This document shows positions 8,370-16,731 of a stretch of 64,000 bases of DNA, one piece after another. The DNA is from Parvivirga hydrogeniphila (lineage in GTDB: Bacteria; Actinomycetota; Coriobacteriia; Anaerosomatales; Anaerosomataceae). The stretch's first letter is position 1; each line of letters opens with the position of its first letter. Position numbers and translations under genes: made by a program. Below the pieces are notes generated by a model, which was given only the letters and a program-made list of their open reading frames with translations, was not told the origin of the DNA and ran no database searches. The stretch is taken from positions 1,050,662 through 1,114,661 of the forward strand of contig NZ_JAMCCO010000001.1 of the NCBI RefSeq assembly GCF_023371205.1, written 5' to 3'.

Positions 8370-9404
8370 GTGGCAGCGGGCATCGTGGTGGTCATCTTCG
8401 GAGCGGCCGCTCTTTCGTCCGGCTGGCGTGCGGCGCACCGTATGAGCATCCTGGAGCCTGCGCCGGTAACGATGGTGAGCGAGCCCACCGCCCTCGCCAG
8501 CGTAGCAGCAAGCGGGTCCGTACCCGCAGGGCGCATCGAAGTGCCGAGCGTCGTCGGCATGACGCTGGAGGAGGCCCAGGCGCTCCTCGGCGCGGGAGGG
8601 CTCGCAGTGCGCGCGCTCGCGTCGCCTGCGGGCGAAACGACGCCGGGAGCGGTGCTGGAGCAGGATCCGGCGCCGGGAACGATCGTGGGACGGGATACCA
8701 CCATCACCGTGTGGTACGCATCGACGAGCGTGGGGTCGGCCACGGGCGGATCGAACGACCCCGACGCCGTGCGCCGTGCGCGATTCGTAGTCTGCATCGA
8801 TCCCGGTCACCAAGAGAAGGCCGACCTCGGGCGCGAGCCGATCGGGCCCGGTGCGAAACAGACCACGGCGAAGTGCGCAGCTCCGGCGTACGGGGTCGTG
8901 ACCGGCCAGAGCGAAGCCGAGGTGGCTCTCGAAATCGCCTTTGCAGTGAGGCGCGAGCTGGAGGCGCACGGAGCGAGGGTCGTTCTGACGAGGACAACGA
9001 ACGCGGTGGACATCTCGAACGCTGAGCGTGCGCGCATCGCGAACGAGTGCGGCGCGGACCTGTACGTCCGGATCCATGCGGGGTCGGACACCAACGGCGA
9101 CCTACGAGGCGTGCGCACCCTGTATCCGGCGGGAAATGAGTGGGTGGCAGGAATCACCGCCGCGAGCCGAACAGCTGCTCGCGAGATCCAGCGGTCTGTT
9201 GTGAACATGACGGGCGCACGCGACCTCGGGAGCGCAGGCCGAAACGACCTTGCTGGCTTCAACTGGTCCAGGGTGCCAGTCGTCCTCGTCGAGTGCGGGT
9301 ACTTGAGCAACCCGATCGAGGACCAGCGCCTCGCGACAGCTGCGTACCGCGCGACCGTCGCGCGCGGTATCGCTGCGGGTGTGTTACATTACTTGGCAAA
9401 GTAA
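8370..9404 (+). CDS. Membrane-anchored PASTA-domain N-acetylmuramoyl-L-alanine amidase
   Basis: 344 aa from GTG 8370. A hydrophobic anchor (about 1-18), a linker and one PASTA domain (about 52-118, IEVPSVVGMTLEEAQALL) are followed by an Amidase_3 domain (about 138-342). FVVCIDPGHQ supplies the first zinc His, GQSEAEVALEIAF the Glu region, DLYVRIHAGSD the second His, and VLVECGYLSNPIEDQ the catalytic Glu. It should cleave the amide between MurNAc and the stem peptide outside the membrane. A perfect SD AGGAGG (8289-8294) points not to this GTG but to an in-frame ATC at 8301. Starting there would add GRRIERRIRARDAKREPLQR, a basic cytoplasmic tail normal for such an anchor, so the true start may be non-canonical. 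Confidence 0.88.
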   Translation: MAAGIVVVIFGAAALSSGWRAAHRMSILEPAPVTMVSEPTALASVAASGSVPAGRIEVPSVVGMTLEEAQALLGAGGLAVRALASPAGETTPGAVLEQDPAPGTIVGRDTTITVWYASTSVGSATGGSNDPDAVRRARFVVCIDPGHQEKADLGREPIGPGAKQTTAKCAAPAYGVVTGQSEAEVALEIAFAVRRELEAHGARVVLTRTTNAVDISNAERARIANECGADLYVRIHAGSDTNGDLRGVRTLYPAGNEWVAGITAASRTAAREIQRSVVNMTGARDLGSAGRNDLAGFNWSRVPVVLVECGYLSNPIEDQRLATAAYRATVARGIAAGVLHYLAK

Positions 9405-9427
9405 CGGTGCGAGCAGCGGAGGGCGTC

Positions 9428-10174
9428 GTGGGGGGTTCGAAGGACGCCAGTGGGCGTGGCGATGGCAGCATCGCCCGAGCGGTGCGCATCGGTGTCGCGA
9501 CAGGTCTCGCGGTCGCCGTTGGCGTCATCGCACTGGTGGGCTATCTGCGCATCTCGGGTCGGCCCGTGCCGTTCAAGCGAACTCCGGACGTGTCCCGGGT
9601 GATCGTGGTCGTCGCGCTGCCTGGCGAGGACGGCGCTTTTGGCGCGCAAGTCATCTCAGAGGTCGATCTTCGCAGCGGTGCGATCGAGAGCATCGATCCG
9701 TCGATGGCAGTGAGCATTCCAGGGACGTCGTACTCCACGCTGCGAGACGCGTACCCGTTCGGCGGAGGAGAAGGCGTCGCAAAGGCGCTCGCGCGCGCAC
9801 GGGGAGAGCAGGCGATCCGGTACATGGTTCTCACGCACGACGCGGTGGAGCGCTCGCTCGCCGCGGAAAACGGCTTCGAGGTCGATCTTCCTGAGCCTAT
9901 GGCCGTATTCGATGGCGAGCGGCTCTACGAGTGGAGCGCCGGTCCGGTGCACGTCAGCACCGTGTCAGAGCTGCGTGCCATACTGAACGGAGCTGCGTAC
10001 CTGGATCGCGACGCCCGCGACGACGTGCTGCGCCAGATAGCGGAACGTGCCGCGTCGTGGCCGGGTCGGTATCCAGGAGGTGTCGCTGCTATAGCGAGAG
10101 ACGATGGGATAGAGACCGACTTGACCGAGGACGAACTGCGTGAGATGGCGGCAAGGTTGACAGATTCTGAGTGA
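9428..10174 (+). CDS. LytR-CpsA-Psr (LCP)-like membrane-anchored protein, active-site Arg missing
   Basis: 248 aa from GTG 9428 (SD GGAGGG 4 nt upstream; GTG 9407 is an alternative). There is one transmembrane helix (about 14-36, VRIGVATGLAVAVGVIALVG). The extracytoplasmic domain has the LCP layout: SRVIVVVALPGEDG, then IDPSMAVSIPGTSYSTLRDAYPFGGGEGVAKALA, then AIRYMVLTHDAVERSL. LCP enzymes move polymers from polyprenyl carriers to peptidoglycan and need the Arg of IPRDT; here it is IPGTS. It may be a non-catalytic relative. Its place between an amidase and a polysaccharide cluster fits a wall-polymer role. The family call rests on pattern only. Confidence 0.6.
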   Translation: MGGSKDASGRGDGSIARAVRIGVATGLAVAVGVIALVGYLRISGRPVPFKRTPDVSRVIVVVALPGEDGAFGAQVISEVDLRSGAIESIDPSMAVSIPGTSYSTLRDAYPFGGGEGVAKALARARGEQAIRYMVLTHDAVERSLAAENGFEVDLPEPMAVFDGERLYEWSAGPVHVSTVSELRAILNGAAYLDRDARDDVLRQIAERAASWPGRYPGGVAAIARDDGIETDLTEDELREMAARLTDSE

Positions 10175-10206
10175 CGGGCATCACCGGTACGAGATGGAGC
10201 TCGTGA

Positions 10207-10212
10207 TAGACT
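10207..10212 (+). promoter_or_regulatory. Possible extended -10 element
   Basis: TGATAGACT (10205-10213 region) looks like an extended -10 (TGA before TAGACT), 32 nt before the start of the next gene. No convincing -35 is seen. Confidence 0.25.
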
Positions 10213-10244
10213 ACCCGCGAGCGAACTGAAGGGGGTATCGAGCG

Positions 10245-11117
10245 ATGGATGATCAAAGCACCGGACATGGCAGCAAGCGCATCGTCGCTGCCGTGATCGC
10301 GTTCGTGGTGGTGATTGTCGCGTTCGGCGTCGCGTACGCGCTGCTGGGCGGCGCGGACCTCGTGGCTGACTTGTTCGGGGGCGGAACCCAGAAGCAGGCG
10401 ATCGAGAAGCCGAAGAGCGTGTCGGAGTCGAGCGGTACGACAGGAGCCGTGAGCGGCCTGAACGGCAACGGTCAAGTCTCAGAGAGCGTAGAACCATCGG
10501 AGGCCGTTGCATCAGAAGAGGCTTCGCCATCCTCGGGAAGCACCTCGGGGCAGACATCGAACAGCGTCTCAGGCGGTTCGACGTCTCCTGCGGTCTCGCC
10601 GCCGACTGCAGACCAGGCAGCCCGGATGTACTGGGAGCAGGTCGCGAGCCAGGAGCAGATCGGGAATCTGGTGCGCGGCAAGGTGAAGTCCATACGGTTC
10701 GGCACCGTCACCGTCTCAGGTGAGGCCGCCACGGTTCCGCTGACCGTGACCTACACCGACGGCTCAACGCTGTCGGGCAGGATGGTGCTTCGAAAGTACG
10801 GTACGGCGTGGTACTTCTCGAGCATCGCCCGTTCGGGGAACCCCCTCACAGTCACAACGGGCAAGTCGGCCGATCTTGCGGTGGTCAGCACCATCGTCAA
10901 CCAGCAGGCGAGCAACCAAGACCTTATCAGCGGCATCGTGAACGGAACGTACACGAGTTGCGCAGTGAACGGTGTGAGTTCGGGCTCCGGGACGGCGACG
11001 GTTCGAATCACGCTCTCTGGTGGCTCAGCCGCGCCGGTCGCTGGCCGGATCACCTGCATCAGCAAGGTCATCGACGGCACGAAGATGTGGTTCGTGACGT
11101 CCTTCGCGAAGAACTGA
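10245..11117 (+). CDS. Membrane-anchored protein with Ser/Gly-rich linker, function unknown
   Basis: 290 aa from ATG 10245 with SD AAGGGGG. A short cytoplasmic tail is followed by one transmembrane helix (about 13-36, VAAVIAFVVVIVAFGVAYALL), a low-complexity Ser/Gly/Glu-rich linker (about 58-122) and an extracytoplasmic domain (about 123-290) rich in beta-type alternation. The domain has two cysteines (YTSCAV and RITCIS) that could form a disulfide. I do not recognise the domain. The gene is co-directional with the amidase and LCP-like genes and lies 30 nt before the polysaccharide kinase gene, so a role in envelope assembly is likely but unproven. Confidence 0.8.
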   Translation: MDDQSTGHGSKRIVAAVIAFVVVIVAFGVAYALLGGADLVADLFGGGTQKQAIEKPKSVSESSGTTGAVSGLNGNGQVSESVEPSEAVASEEASPSSGSTSGQTSNSVSGGSTSPAVSPPTADQAARMYWEQVASQEQIGNLVRGKVKSIRFGTVTVSGEAATVPLTVTYTDGSTLSGRMVLRKYGTAWYFSSIARSGNPLTVTTGKSADLAVVSTIVNQQASNQDLISGIVNGTYTSCAVNGVSSGSGTATVRITLSGGSAAPVAGRITCISKVIDGTKMWFVTSFAKN

Positions 11118-11147
11118 GTCCCAGCGGCGAGAACCGGAGGAACCCGC

Positions 11148-12956
11148 GTGGAACTGCGCGACTACCTGGCTGTCATCCGTGCGCGGAAGTGGGTCATCAT
11201 CCAGGCGGCCGTGATCGTGACGATCACGGCCGTCATCGCGAGCCTGCTGATGCCGCCCGTGTACGAGGGCACGGCAAAGGTGCTGATCTCCGAGAAGGAC
11301 GCCGGGGCAGCCCTGCTGGGTCAAGTGTTCTCCGAGTTCTCGCAGCCCGAGCGCGGTCTGCAGACGCAGGTGCAGCTGATGCAGATCCGCCCGCTCCTGG
11401 AGAACACCATCCGTAAGCTCGGTCTGAAGATGACGCCTGAAGAGCTGCTCAAGAACGTCGAGATCAAAGGCGTTGGTCAGACGAACATCGTCGAAATCAC
11501 AGCAAAGTCACGGAAGGCCGAAACGGCGGCCGACATCGCCAACACGCTCGCGGACGAATTCGTCGCGTGGTCGAAGGACTACAAACGAGAGAGCATCCGT
11601 GCGGCCGCAGACGAGGTGGAGCGGCGGCTTGAGAGCGCCAAGCAGGAGATCCTCGATCTCGGCCGAGAGATACAGGAGAAGGGCAAGTCGGACGAGCTCG
11701 CGACGGAGCTCTCGATCGCGATCAACAGCTACACGGATCTCGCCGGACGGCTTGAGGAGCTGCGCATCCAAGAACAGCTCGAGCCGGGTTCTGGTCGGGT
11801 GGTGAGTCCGGCCGTGGTAGCTGCTGAGCCCGTCGAGCCTCGGCCTGTCCGCAACGGCGTGCTGGGACTTGCGGTCGGTCTGATCTTCGGACTCGGCATG
11901 GCATTCCTGTACGAGTATCTGGACGACACAGTGAAGAGCACCGAGCAGGTGGAAGAGATCCTTGGCGCGCCTGTGCTCGGGATCATACCGGCGGAGAAGA
12001 TCGAGAAGGACGAGAAGCGACGGCTTACGCTCGTCACGCATCCAGGTACGGCGGCAGCCGAGGCGTATCGCGTGCTCCGCAACTCTCTCGATTTCGTCAA
12101 CTTCCAGCACGACATCGCGTCGCTGATGATCACGAGCGCGGCGCCCGCCGAAGGGAAGTCCACGGTGGCGGCCAACCTCGCGGCCGGTCTCGCGCAAGCG
12201 GGCAAGAAGGTCGCCTACGTGAACTGCGACTTCCGCAAGCCCACCACGCATCATTTCTTCGCGGTGTCGAACAGCGTTGGTCTCTCGGACGTGCTTGCCG
12301 GCACCGTGAGCCTGAAAAGCGCTCTCCAGCGCGTGGGCGACGTCGGCGAGCTTCTCGTTTTGACGAGCGGCAAGCTGCCCCCGAATCCGAGCGAGCTGCT
12401 CGGCTCGGAGAAGATGCGCCTCATCGTTGAAGAGCTGAAGAATTGGGCCGACTGGGTGATCATCGATACGCCGCCGCTCCTGGCGGTTGCTGACGGCTCT
12501 GCGGTGGCGCGGTGGGCCGATGGGATTCTGTTCGTGTCGAAGGCCGGCGTCACTGCTCGGGGGGCCATCCGGCAGTCCGCGGAGCTTCTTCAGCAAGTGG
12601 GCGCCCGCGTGATCGGCGCTGTGGTCTGGGGGCTTGATTCATCAGCAGGTGGTTCGTCGTACTACTATGGCGGCAAAGGTTACGCCGGTTACTACCGCTA
12701 CGCTGACTACTACAAGCAGTACGCCGGGGACGAAGGTGGTTTTGTCCAGGGTGGGCACGGTGGTGGCAAGAGCGGCGCTCGTACGGGCGAAATCTACATC
12801 CCTCCGGTCAGTCCGATGCGGAAGTTCCTGGCAAGCGTCGGGCGCATCATGGCCGGGGTGCTCGCGTTCTTGGCCGTCGTTGCCATCGTCGCGGCCGTGG
12901 TCTACTTCGTGGACCAGGCGTTCGGTTGGGGCATCGTCCAAGGCTTGCTGAGGTGA
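11148..12956 (+). CDS. Wzz/BY-kinase fusion: polysaccharide chain-length regulator with tyrosine autokinase
   Basis: 602 aa from GTG 11148 (SD GGAGGAA). The Wzz domain has a first transmembrane helix (about 15-35), an extracytoplasmic coiled-coil part and a second helix (about 236-257). A BY-kinase domain follows: Walker A APAEGKST (332-339), Walker A' VNCDFRKP (358-365), Walker B VIIDTPP (437-443). A tyrosine cluster (SYYYGGKGYAGYYRYADYYK, about 504-523) is the usual autophosphorylation tail. Such proteins control export and chain length of capsule or exopolysaccharide. Unusually, the tail is followed by about 80 more residues with a third hydrophobic helix (about 565-588). The next gene, a polyprenyl sugar transferase, fits the pathway. 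Confidence 0.92.
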   Translation: MELRDYLAVIRARKWVIIQAAVIVTITAVIASLLMPPVYEGTAKVLISEKDAGAALLGQVFSEFSQPERGLQTQVQLMQIRPLLENTIRKLGLKMTPEELLKNVEIKGVGQTNIVEITAKSRKAETAADIANTLADEFVAWSKDYKRESIRAAADEVERRLESAKQEILDLGREIQEKGKSDELATELSIAINSYTDLAGRLEELRIQEQLEPGSGRVVSPAVVAAEPVEPRPVRNGVLGLAVGLIFGLGMAFLYEYLDDTVKSTEQVEEILGAPVLGIIPAEKIEKDEKRRLTLVTHPGTAAAEAYRVLRNSLDFVNFQHDIASLMITSAAPAEGKSTVAANLAAGLAQAGKKVAYVNCDFRKPTTHHFFAVSNSVGLSDVLAGTVSLKSALQRVGDVGELLVLTSGKLPPNPSELLGSEKMRLIVEELKNWADWVIIDTPPLLAVADGSAVARWADGILFVSKAGVTARGAIRQSAELLQQVGARVIGAVVWGLDSSAGGSSYYYGGKGYAGYYRYADYYKQYAGDEGGFVQGGHGGGKSGARTGEIYIPPVSPMRKFLASVGRIMAGVLAFLAVVAIVAAVVYFVDQAFGWGIVQGLLR

Positions 12957-13049
12957 TGGGGGACTGTCCGGAGCTGCGCACGATGTGTGCGGTCGACGGC
13001 CGGTTCGACGTGGCGCCACAGCGTGGAGCGTTCATCGCGGGGGAGCTGC

Positions 13050-14546
13050 ATGGCTGACAAGTCGCAAGAGCGTGACAGCGAAAGGGCCATGTGCGGTGCG
13101 CACAGACCCACGGAGTTCAGTCGGCGTAAGTGGACGATCATCGCAGCGCTCGCTGTGTCGGACGTCGTTGCGCTCTCAATGAGTGCAGCTCTCGCCACCT
13201 ATCTGAGATTCGAGACGTTCAACGCAAGGCTGGGAATCGAGCGCTTGCCGCAGAGTGCGTCGTACTACGAGGCGATGTGGGCGTTCGTGGCGCTTGCCGT
13301 GCTGGCGCTGTGGCGCGAGGGCCTCTACGATCTCGAGCGGCTCACCTGGGGCGCAGGGGAGTTCTCGCGCATCGCACGCGCCACGGCTCTCGCGGCTCTC
13401 GGGTTCGTGCTGCTGAGCTTCTGGCTCAAGCTGCCGGGTCTGTCGCGGGCGTGGTTGTTGCTCGTCACAGGCATCTCCTTCGCGGTCGTGTCGATTGGGC
13501 GGCTCGTTGTTCGCACCGTGCTGCGGGCGCTCAGGCGCCGGGGGGTGCTGCTGCGCACGGCCTTGATCGTGGGATCGAATCCTGAAGCGGCGGAGATCGC
13601 GCGCATCCTGCGCTTGCATCCGGAGGCAGGGCTAAGACCGGTGGGTTGCCTTGCCTCCAGCCATGCGGAGTTCTTGCCGCTGACGTACTGCGATGAGAAC
13701 ACGCCTATGCTCGGCGAGGCCCAGCAGCTGCGCGAGGTGGTTGCGGCTCACGCTATCGATACGGCCATCATCGCGACGACAGCATTCGACCACGAAATCG
13801 TCTCGCGCATGATCGCCGAGCTTCGTGATACCGGTGTCACCATACTGCTGTCCTCGGGGCTGTTCGACATCCTGACGTCGCGCGTGCTCGTCAAGGAGGT
13901 CGCCGGGGTCCCGCTCATCAGCGTGCGCTCCGTGTCGTTCTCTCCGCAGAACGCCATGATCAAGCGCGCGTTCGATCTGGTCATGGCCTCAGCGATCGTG
14001 GTGGCGGGAATGCCGTTGTGGCTGCTCATCGCCGCAGCGATCAGAATCGATTCTCCGGGGCCGGTGCTTTTCAAGCAGGAGCGGGTCGGACGGGGCGGGC
14101 GGCGCTTCCTGATGTACAAGTTCCGTTCTATGTTCCGCGACGCAGAGGAGCGCCTCGCAGAGGTGCTCGACGCCAACGAAGCGGACGGTCCGCTCTTCAA
14201 GATGAAGGACGATCCGCGCGTGACGCGTGTCGGCAAGTGGCTTCGCAGGTACTCGATAGACGAGTTCCCGCAGCTCTTGAACGTGCTGAAAGGCGAGATG
14301 TCCCTCGTGGGTCCACGTCCGCCTCTACCGCGCGAGACAGAGGCATACAGCGAGCGCGATTGGCAGCGTATGCAGGTCCTGCCGGGCATGACCGGGCTGT
14401 GGCAGGTCTCCGGGCGCTCTCACCTCACGTTCGAGGAGATGGTCCGTCTGGACCTCTTCTACATCGAGAATTGGAGCGTGACGTTCGACCTCGCGTTGAT
14501 GTTGCGGACGATCCCGGTCGTCCTCGGCGCGCGCGGGGCGTGGTGA
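13050..14546 (+). CDS. Polyprenyl-phosphate glycosyl-1-phosphate transferase (WbaP/CpsE type)
   Basis: 498 aa. ATG 13050 is chosen for its SD GGGGGAG; the upstream frame to 12987 lacks support. The N-terminal half has several transmembrane helices (about 27-150) and a CoA-binding-like domain (TALIVGSNPEAAEIARIL). The C-terminal bacterial sugar transferase domain (about 305-498) has KRAFDLVMAS, then SPGPVLFKQERVGRGGRRF, MYKFRSM, DEFPQLLNVLKGEMSLVGPRP and MTGLWQVSGRS. It loads the first sugar phosphate on undecaprenyl phosphate at the inner face of the membrane, starting a polysaccharide repeat unit. Confidence 0.94.
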   Translation: MADKSQERDSERAMCGAHRPTEFSRRKWTIIAALAVSDVVALSMSAALATYLRFETFNARLGIERLPQSASYYEAMWAFVALAVLALWREGLYDLERLTWGAGEFSRIARATALAALGFVLLSFWLKLPGLSRAWLLLVTGISFAVVSIGRLVVRTVLRALRRRGVLLRTALIVGSNPEAAEIARILRLHPEAGLRPVGCLASSHAEFLPLTYCDENTPMLGEAQQLREVVAAHAIDTAIIATTAFDHEIVSRMIAELRDTGVTILLSSGLFDILTSRVLVKEVAGVPLISVRSVSFSPQNAMIKRAFDLVMASAIVVAGMPLWLLIAAAIRIDSPGPVLFKQERVGRGGRRFLMYKFRSMFRDAEERLAEVLDANEADGPLFKMKDDPRVTRVGKWLRRYSIDEFPQLLNVLKGEMSLVGPRPPLPRETEAYSERDWQRMQVLPGMTGLWQVSGRSHLTFEEMVRLDLFYIENWSVTFDLALMLRTIPVVLGARGAW

Positions 14547-14573
14547 GGATTCGCGAGGAGAAGAGGAACAGCG

Positions 14574-15662
14574 ATGCGCGTCATCATCGTGATCGGAGCG
14601 CGACCGAACTTCGTCAAGGTCGGCCCGCTCGTCCCTGCGCTTACGGCCGCGGGCATCTCTGCCGACCTGGTGCATACAGGTCAGCACTACGATGCTGCGA
14701 TGTCCGACGTCTTCTTCGAGGACCTGCGCTTGCCTGAGCCGCGCTGGTACCTGGGAGTCGGGAGCGGGACCCATGCGACGCAGACAGCGGCAGCCATGGT
14801 GAAGCTTGAGGAGCTTCTGTCGGTCGAACGTCCGGACGCGCTCGTCGTGGTGGGCGACGTGAACTCCACTCTGGCGGGAGCGCTGGCGGCGGTGAAGCTC
14901 CACGTGCCCGTCGTTCACGTGGAAGCCGGACTGCGGTCACGAGACTTCTCCATGCCGGAGGAGGTCAACCGCCTCGTGACCGACCAGCTTTCAGCGCTGC
15001 TGCTGACGCCCGTCCGAGAAGCAGACGAGAACCTCAAAGGCGAGGGCATCGATCCCGCTCGCATCCGCTTCGTGGGAAACGTCATGGCGGAGAGCGTGCT
15101 TGAGCATCTCCCTCAGGCGCGCGAGCGCCGGGCGTGCGAGCGGTACGGTCTTGCCCGCGATGGATACGTGCTCGCCACGATCCATCGGCCGGAGAACACG
15201 GATCACCCGGAGCGGCTCGCAGAGATCGCTGCTGCCCTCAGAGAGTGTCCGCTGCCGGTGCTGTTCCCGGTTCATCCGCGCACGCGTCCGCGTGTGGCAG
15301 AGCACGGATTGGTGCCGGGAATGGAAGACGTGATACTCGCAGATCCCGTGGGCTACCTCGACATGCTTTCGCTTCAGGCCGACGCTGCGGCCGTCGTGAC
15401 GGACTCGGGCGGCGTGCAGGAGGAGGCGTGCATGCTCCACACCCCGTGCGTCACCGTTCGGCGGAGCACCGAGCGACGGATCACGATCGAGGTCGGGGCC
15501 AATCGGCTCGTCGGGGCGTGGCGCGACAAGATCCTCGCTGGTCTCGACGAAGCGCTGGCGAGCATGCGCGACTGGCCGGTTCCTGAACTGTGGGACGATC
15601 AGGTCTCCTCGCGGATCGCGCAGGCCCTGCTCGACGGTGTCGAGCCTCTCCCGGGGGTGTAA
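14574..15662 (+). CDS. wecB: UDP-N-acetylglucosamine 2-epimerase (non-hydrolysing)
   Basis: 362 aa, converting UDP-GlcNAc to UDP-ManNAc for wall or capsule polymers. Family motifs occur in order: GARPNFVKVGPL, HTGQHYD, VVGDVNSTLAGALAA, HVEAGLRS, PEEVNRLVTDQLS, TIHRPENTD, FPVHPRTR and VTDSGGVQEEA. ATG 14574 has a purine-rich SD (GAGGAGAAGAGGAA). The gene ends 2 nt before galE and follows the sugar transferase by 27 nt, so one transcript is likely. Confidence 0.95.
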   Translation: MRVIIVIGARPNFVKVGPLVPALTAAGISADLVHTGQHYDAAMSDVFFEDLRLPEPRWYLGVGSGTHATQTAAAMVKLEELLSVERPDALVVVGDVNSTLAGALAAVKLHVPVVHVEAGLRSRDFSMPEEVNRLVTDQLSALLLTPVREADENLKGEGIDPARIRFVGNVMAESVLEHLPQARERRACERYGLARDGYVLATIHRPENTDHPERLAEIAAALRECPLPVLFPVHPRTRPRVAEHGLVPGMEDVILADPVGYLDMLSLQADAAAVVTDSGGVQEEACMLHTPCVTVRRSTERRITIEVGANRLVGAWRDKILAGLDEALASMRDWPVPELWDDQVSSRIAQALLDGVEPLPGV

Positions 15663-15664
15663 GG

Positions 15665-16645
15665 ATGCGAGTGCTTGTGACCGGGGGTGCGGGCTACGTC
15701 GGCAGCATCAGCGTGCGGCGCCTCCTGGACGCAGGCCACGAGGTGGTGGTGCTCGATTCGTTGGAGCGCGGACACCGGTGGGCGGTGGACGACCGTGCGG
15801 AGCTCGTGGTGGGCGATGTAGGAGATGCAGAGGCGGTCCGCGCCGCGGTGTGCTGCGTGGACGCAGTCCTGCACTGCGCGGGATACATCGACGTCGCCGA
15901 GTCGGTTCGTGAGCCTGAGCGGTATTTCGAGAACAACGCTGAGCGCCCGAAGACGCTGCTGCACGCGATGCGGGATGCACGGGTCGATGCGCTCGTCTTC
16001 TCTTCCACGGCGGCGGTCTACGGTGAGCCCGATGTGGTGCCGATCCCTGAAGACGCCCCGCTGCGTCCTGTGAACCCGTACGGCGAGAGCAAGCGCCTGT
16101 TCGAGAGGTCCCTGGCAGAAGCGGAAGATACGTGGGGGCTTCGGTCGATGTCGCTTCGGTACTTCAATGTTGCGGGCGCCATGCCGGACGCAACGCTTGG
16201 CGAGGCGCACGATCCAGAGACGCACATCGTCCCGCGGATCTTCGCTGCGATCCGCGACGGCGCCGGTTCGTTTACCGTCTTCGGCAACGACTATCCGACC
16301 CCCGACGGCACGTGCATCCGGGACTACATCCACGTGTGCGACCTGGCAGATGCCCATGTGCGCGCGCTCGAGTATCTTGCGAGCGGCGGCCGAAGCGCCA
16401 TCTGCAACCTCGGCACAGGGCGCGGGTGGTCGAATCTCGAAGTCGTTCGCGCCTGTGCAGAGGTGGCAGGCACCAAGATCGCGGTGTCGTTCGGTCCTCG
16501 ACGGCCAGGGGACCCAGCGGTGCTCGTCGCCAAGCCTGGGCGAGCGGCCGAGCTGTTGGGGTGGTCGGCGCACCGGAGCGACCTGAAGACGATCGTCGGC
16601 GATTCGTGGCGCTGGGCGTGCCGCGGGACAGGAGGCGTCTCGTGA
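15665..16645 (+). CDS. galE: UDP-glucose 4-epimerase (GalE-like SDR)
   Basis: 326 aa from ATG 15665, 2 nt after wecB. An extended short-chain dehydrogenase: NAD-binding TGGAGYVGS (residues 7-15), DxxD region GDVGDAEAV, active site SSTAAVYGEP with YGESK (Tyr/Lys pair), and C-terminal GRRPGD-like substrate loop (GPRRPGDPAVLVA). The sequence RDYIHVCDLADAHV is typical of GalE. It interconverts UDP-Glc/Gal or the N-acetyl forms; which one cannot be told here. It supplies the polysaccharide pathway. Confidence 0.9.
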   Translation: MRVLVTGGAGYVGSISVRRLLDAGHEVVVLDSLERGHRWAVDDRAELVVGDVGDAEAVRAAVCCVDAVLHCAGYIDVAESVREPERYFENNAERPKTLLHAMRDARVDALVFSSTAAVYGEPDVVPIPEDAPLRPVNPYGESKRLFERSLAEAEDTWGLRSMSLRYFNVAGAMPDATLGEAHDPETHIVPRIFAAIRDGAGSFTVFGNDYPTPDGTCIRDYIHVCDLADAHVRALEYLASGGRSAICNLGTGRGWSNLEVVRACAEVAGTKIAVSFGPRRPGDPAVLVAKPGRAAELLGWSAHRSDLKTIVGDSWRWACRGTGGVS

Positions 16646-16731
16646 CGTGAGGCTCTCGATGTCAGTGTCTTGCGCTAGTCTGTTGGATGTCCCATAGCCA
16701 GAACAGCGGTTGTGTGTGAAAGGGGAGGGTC

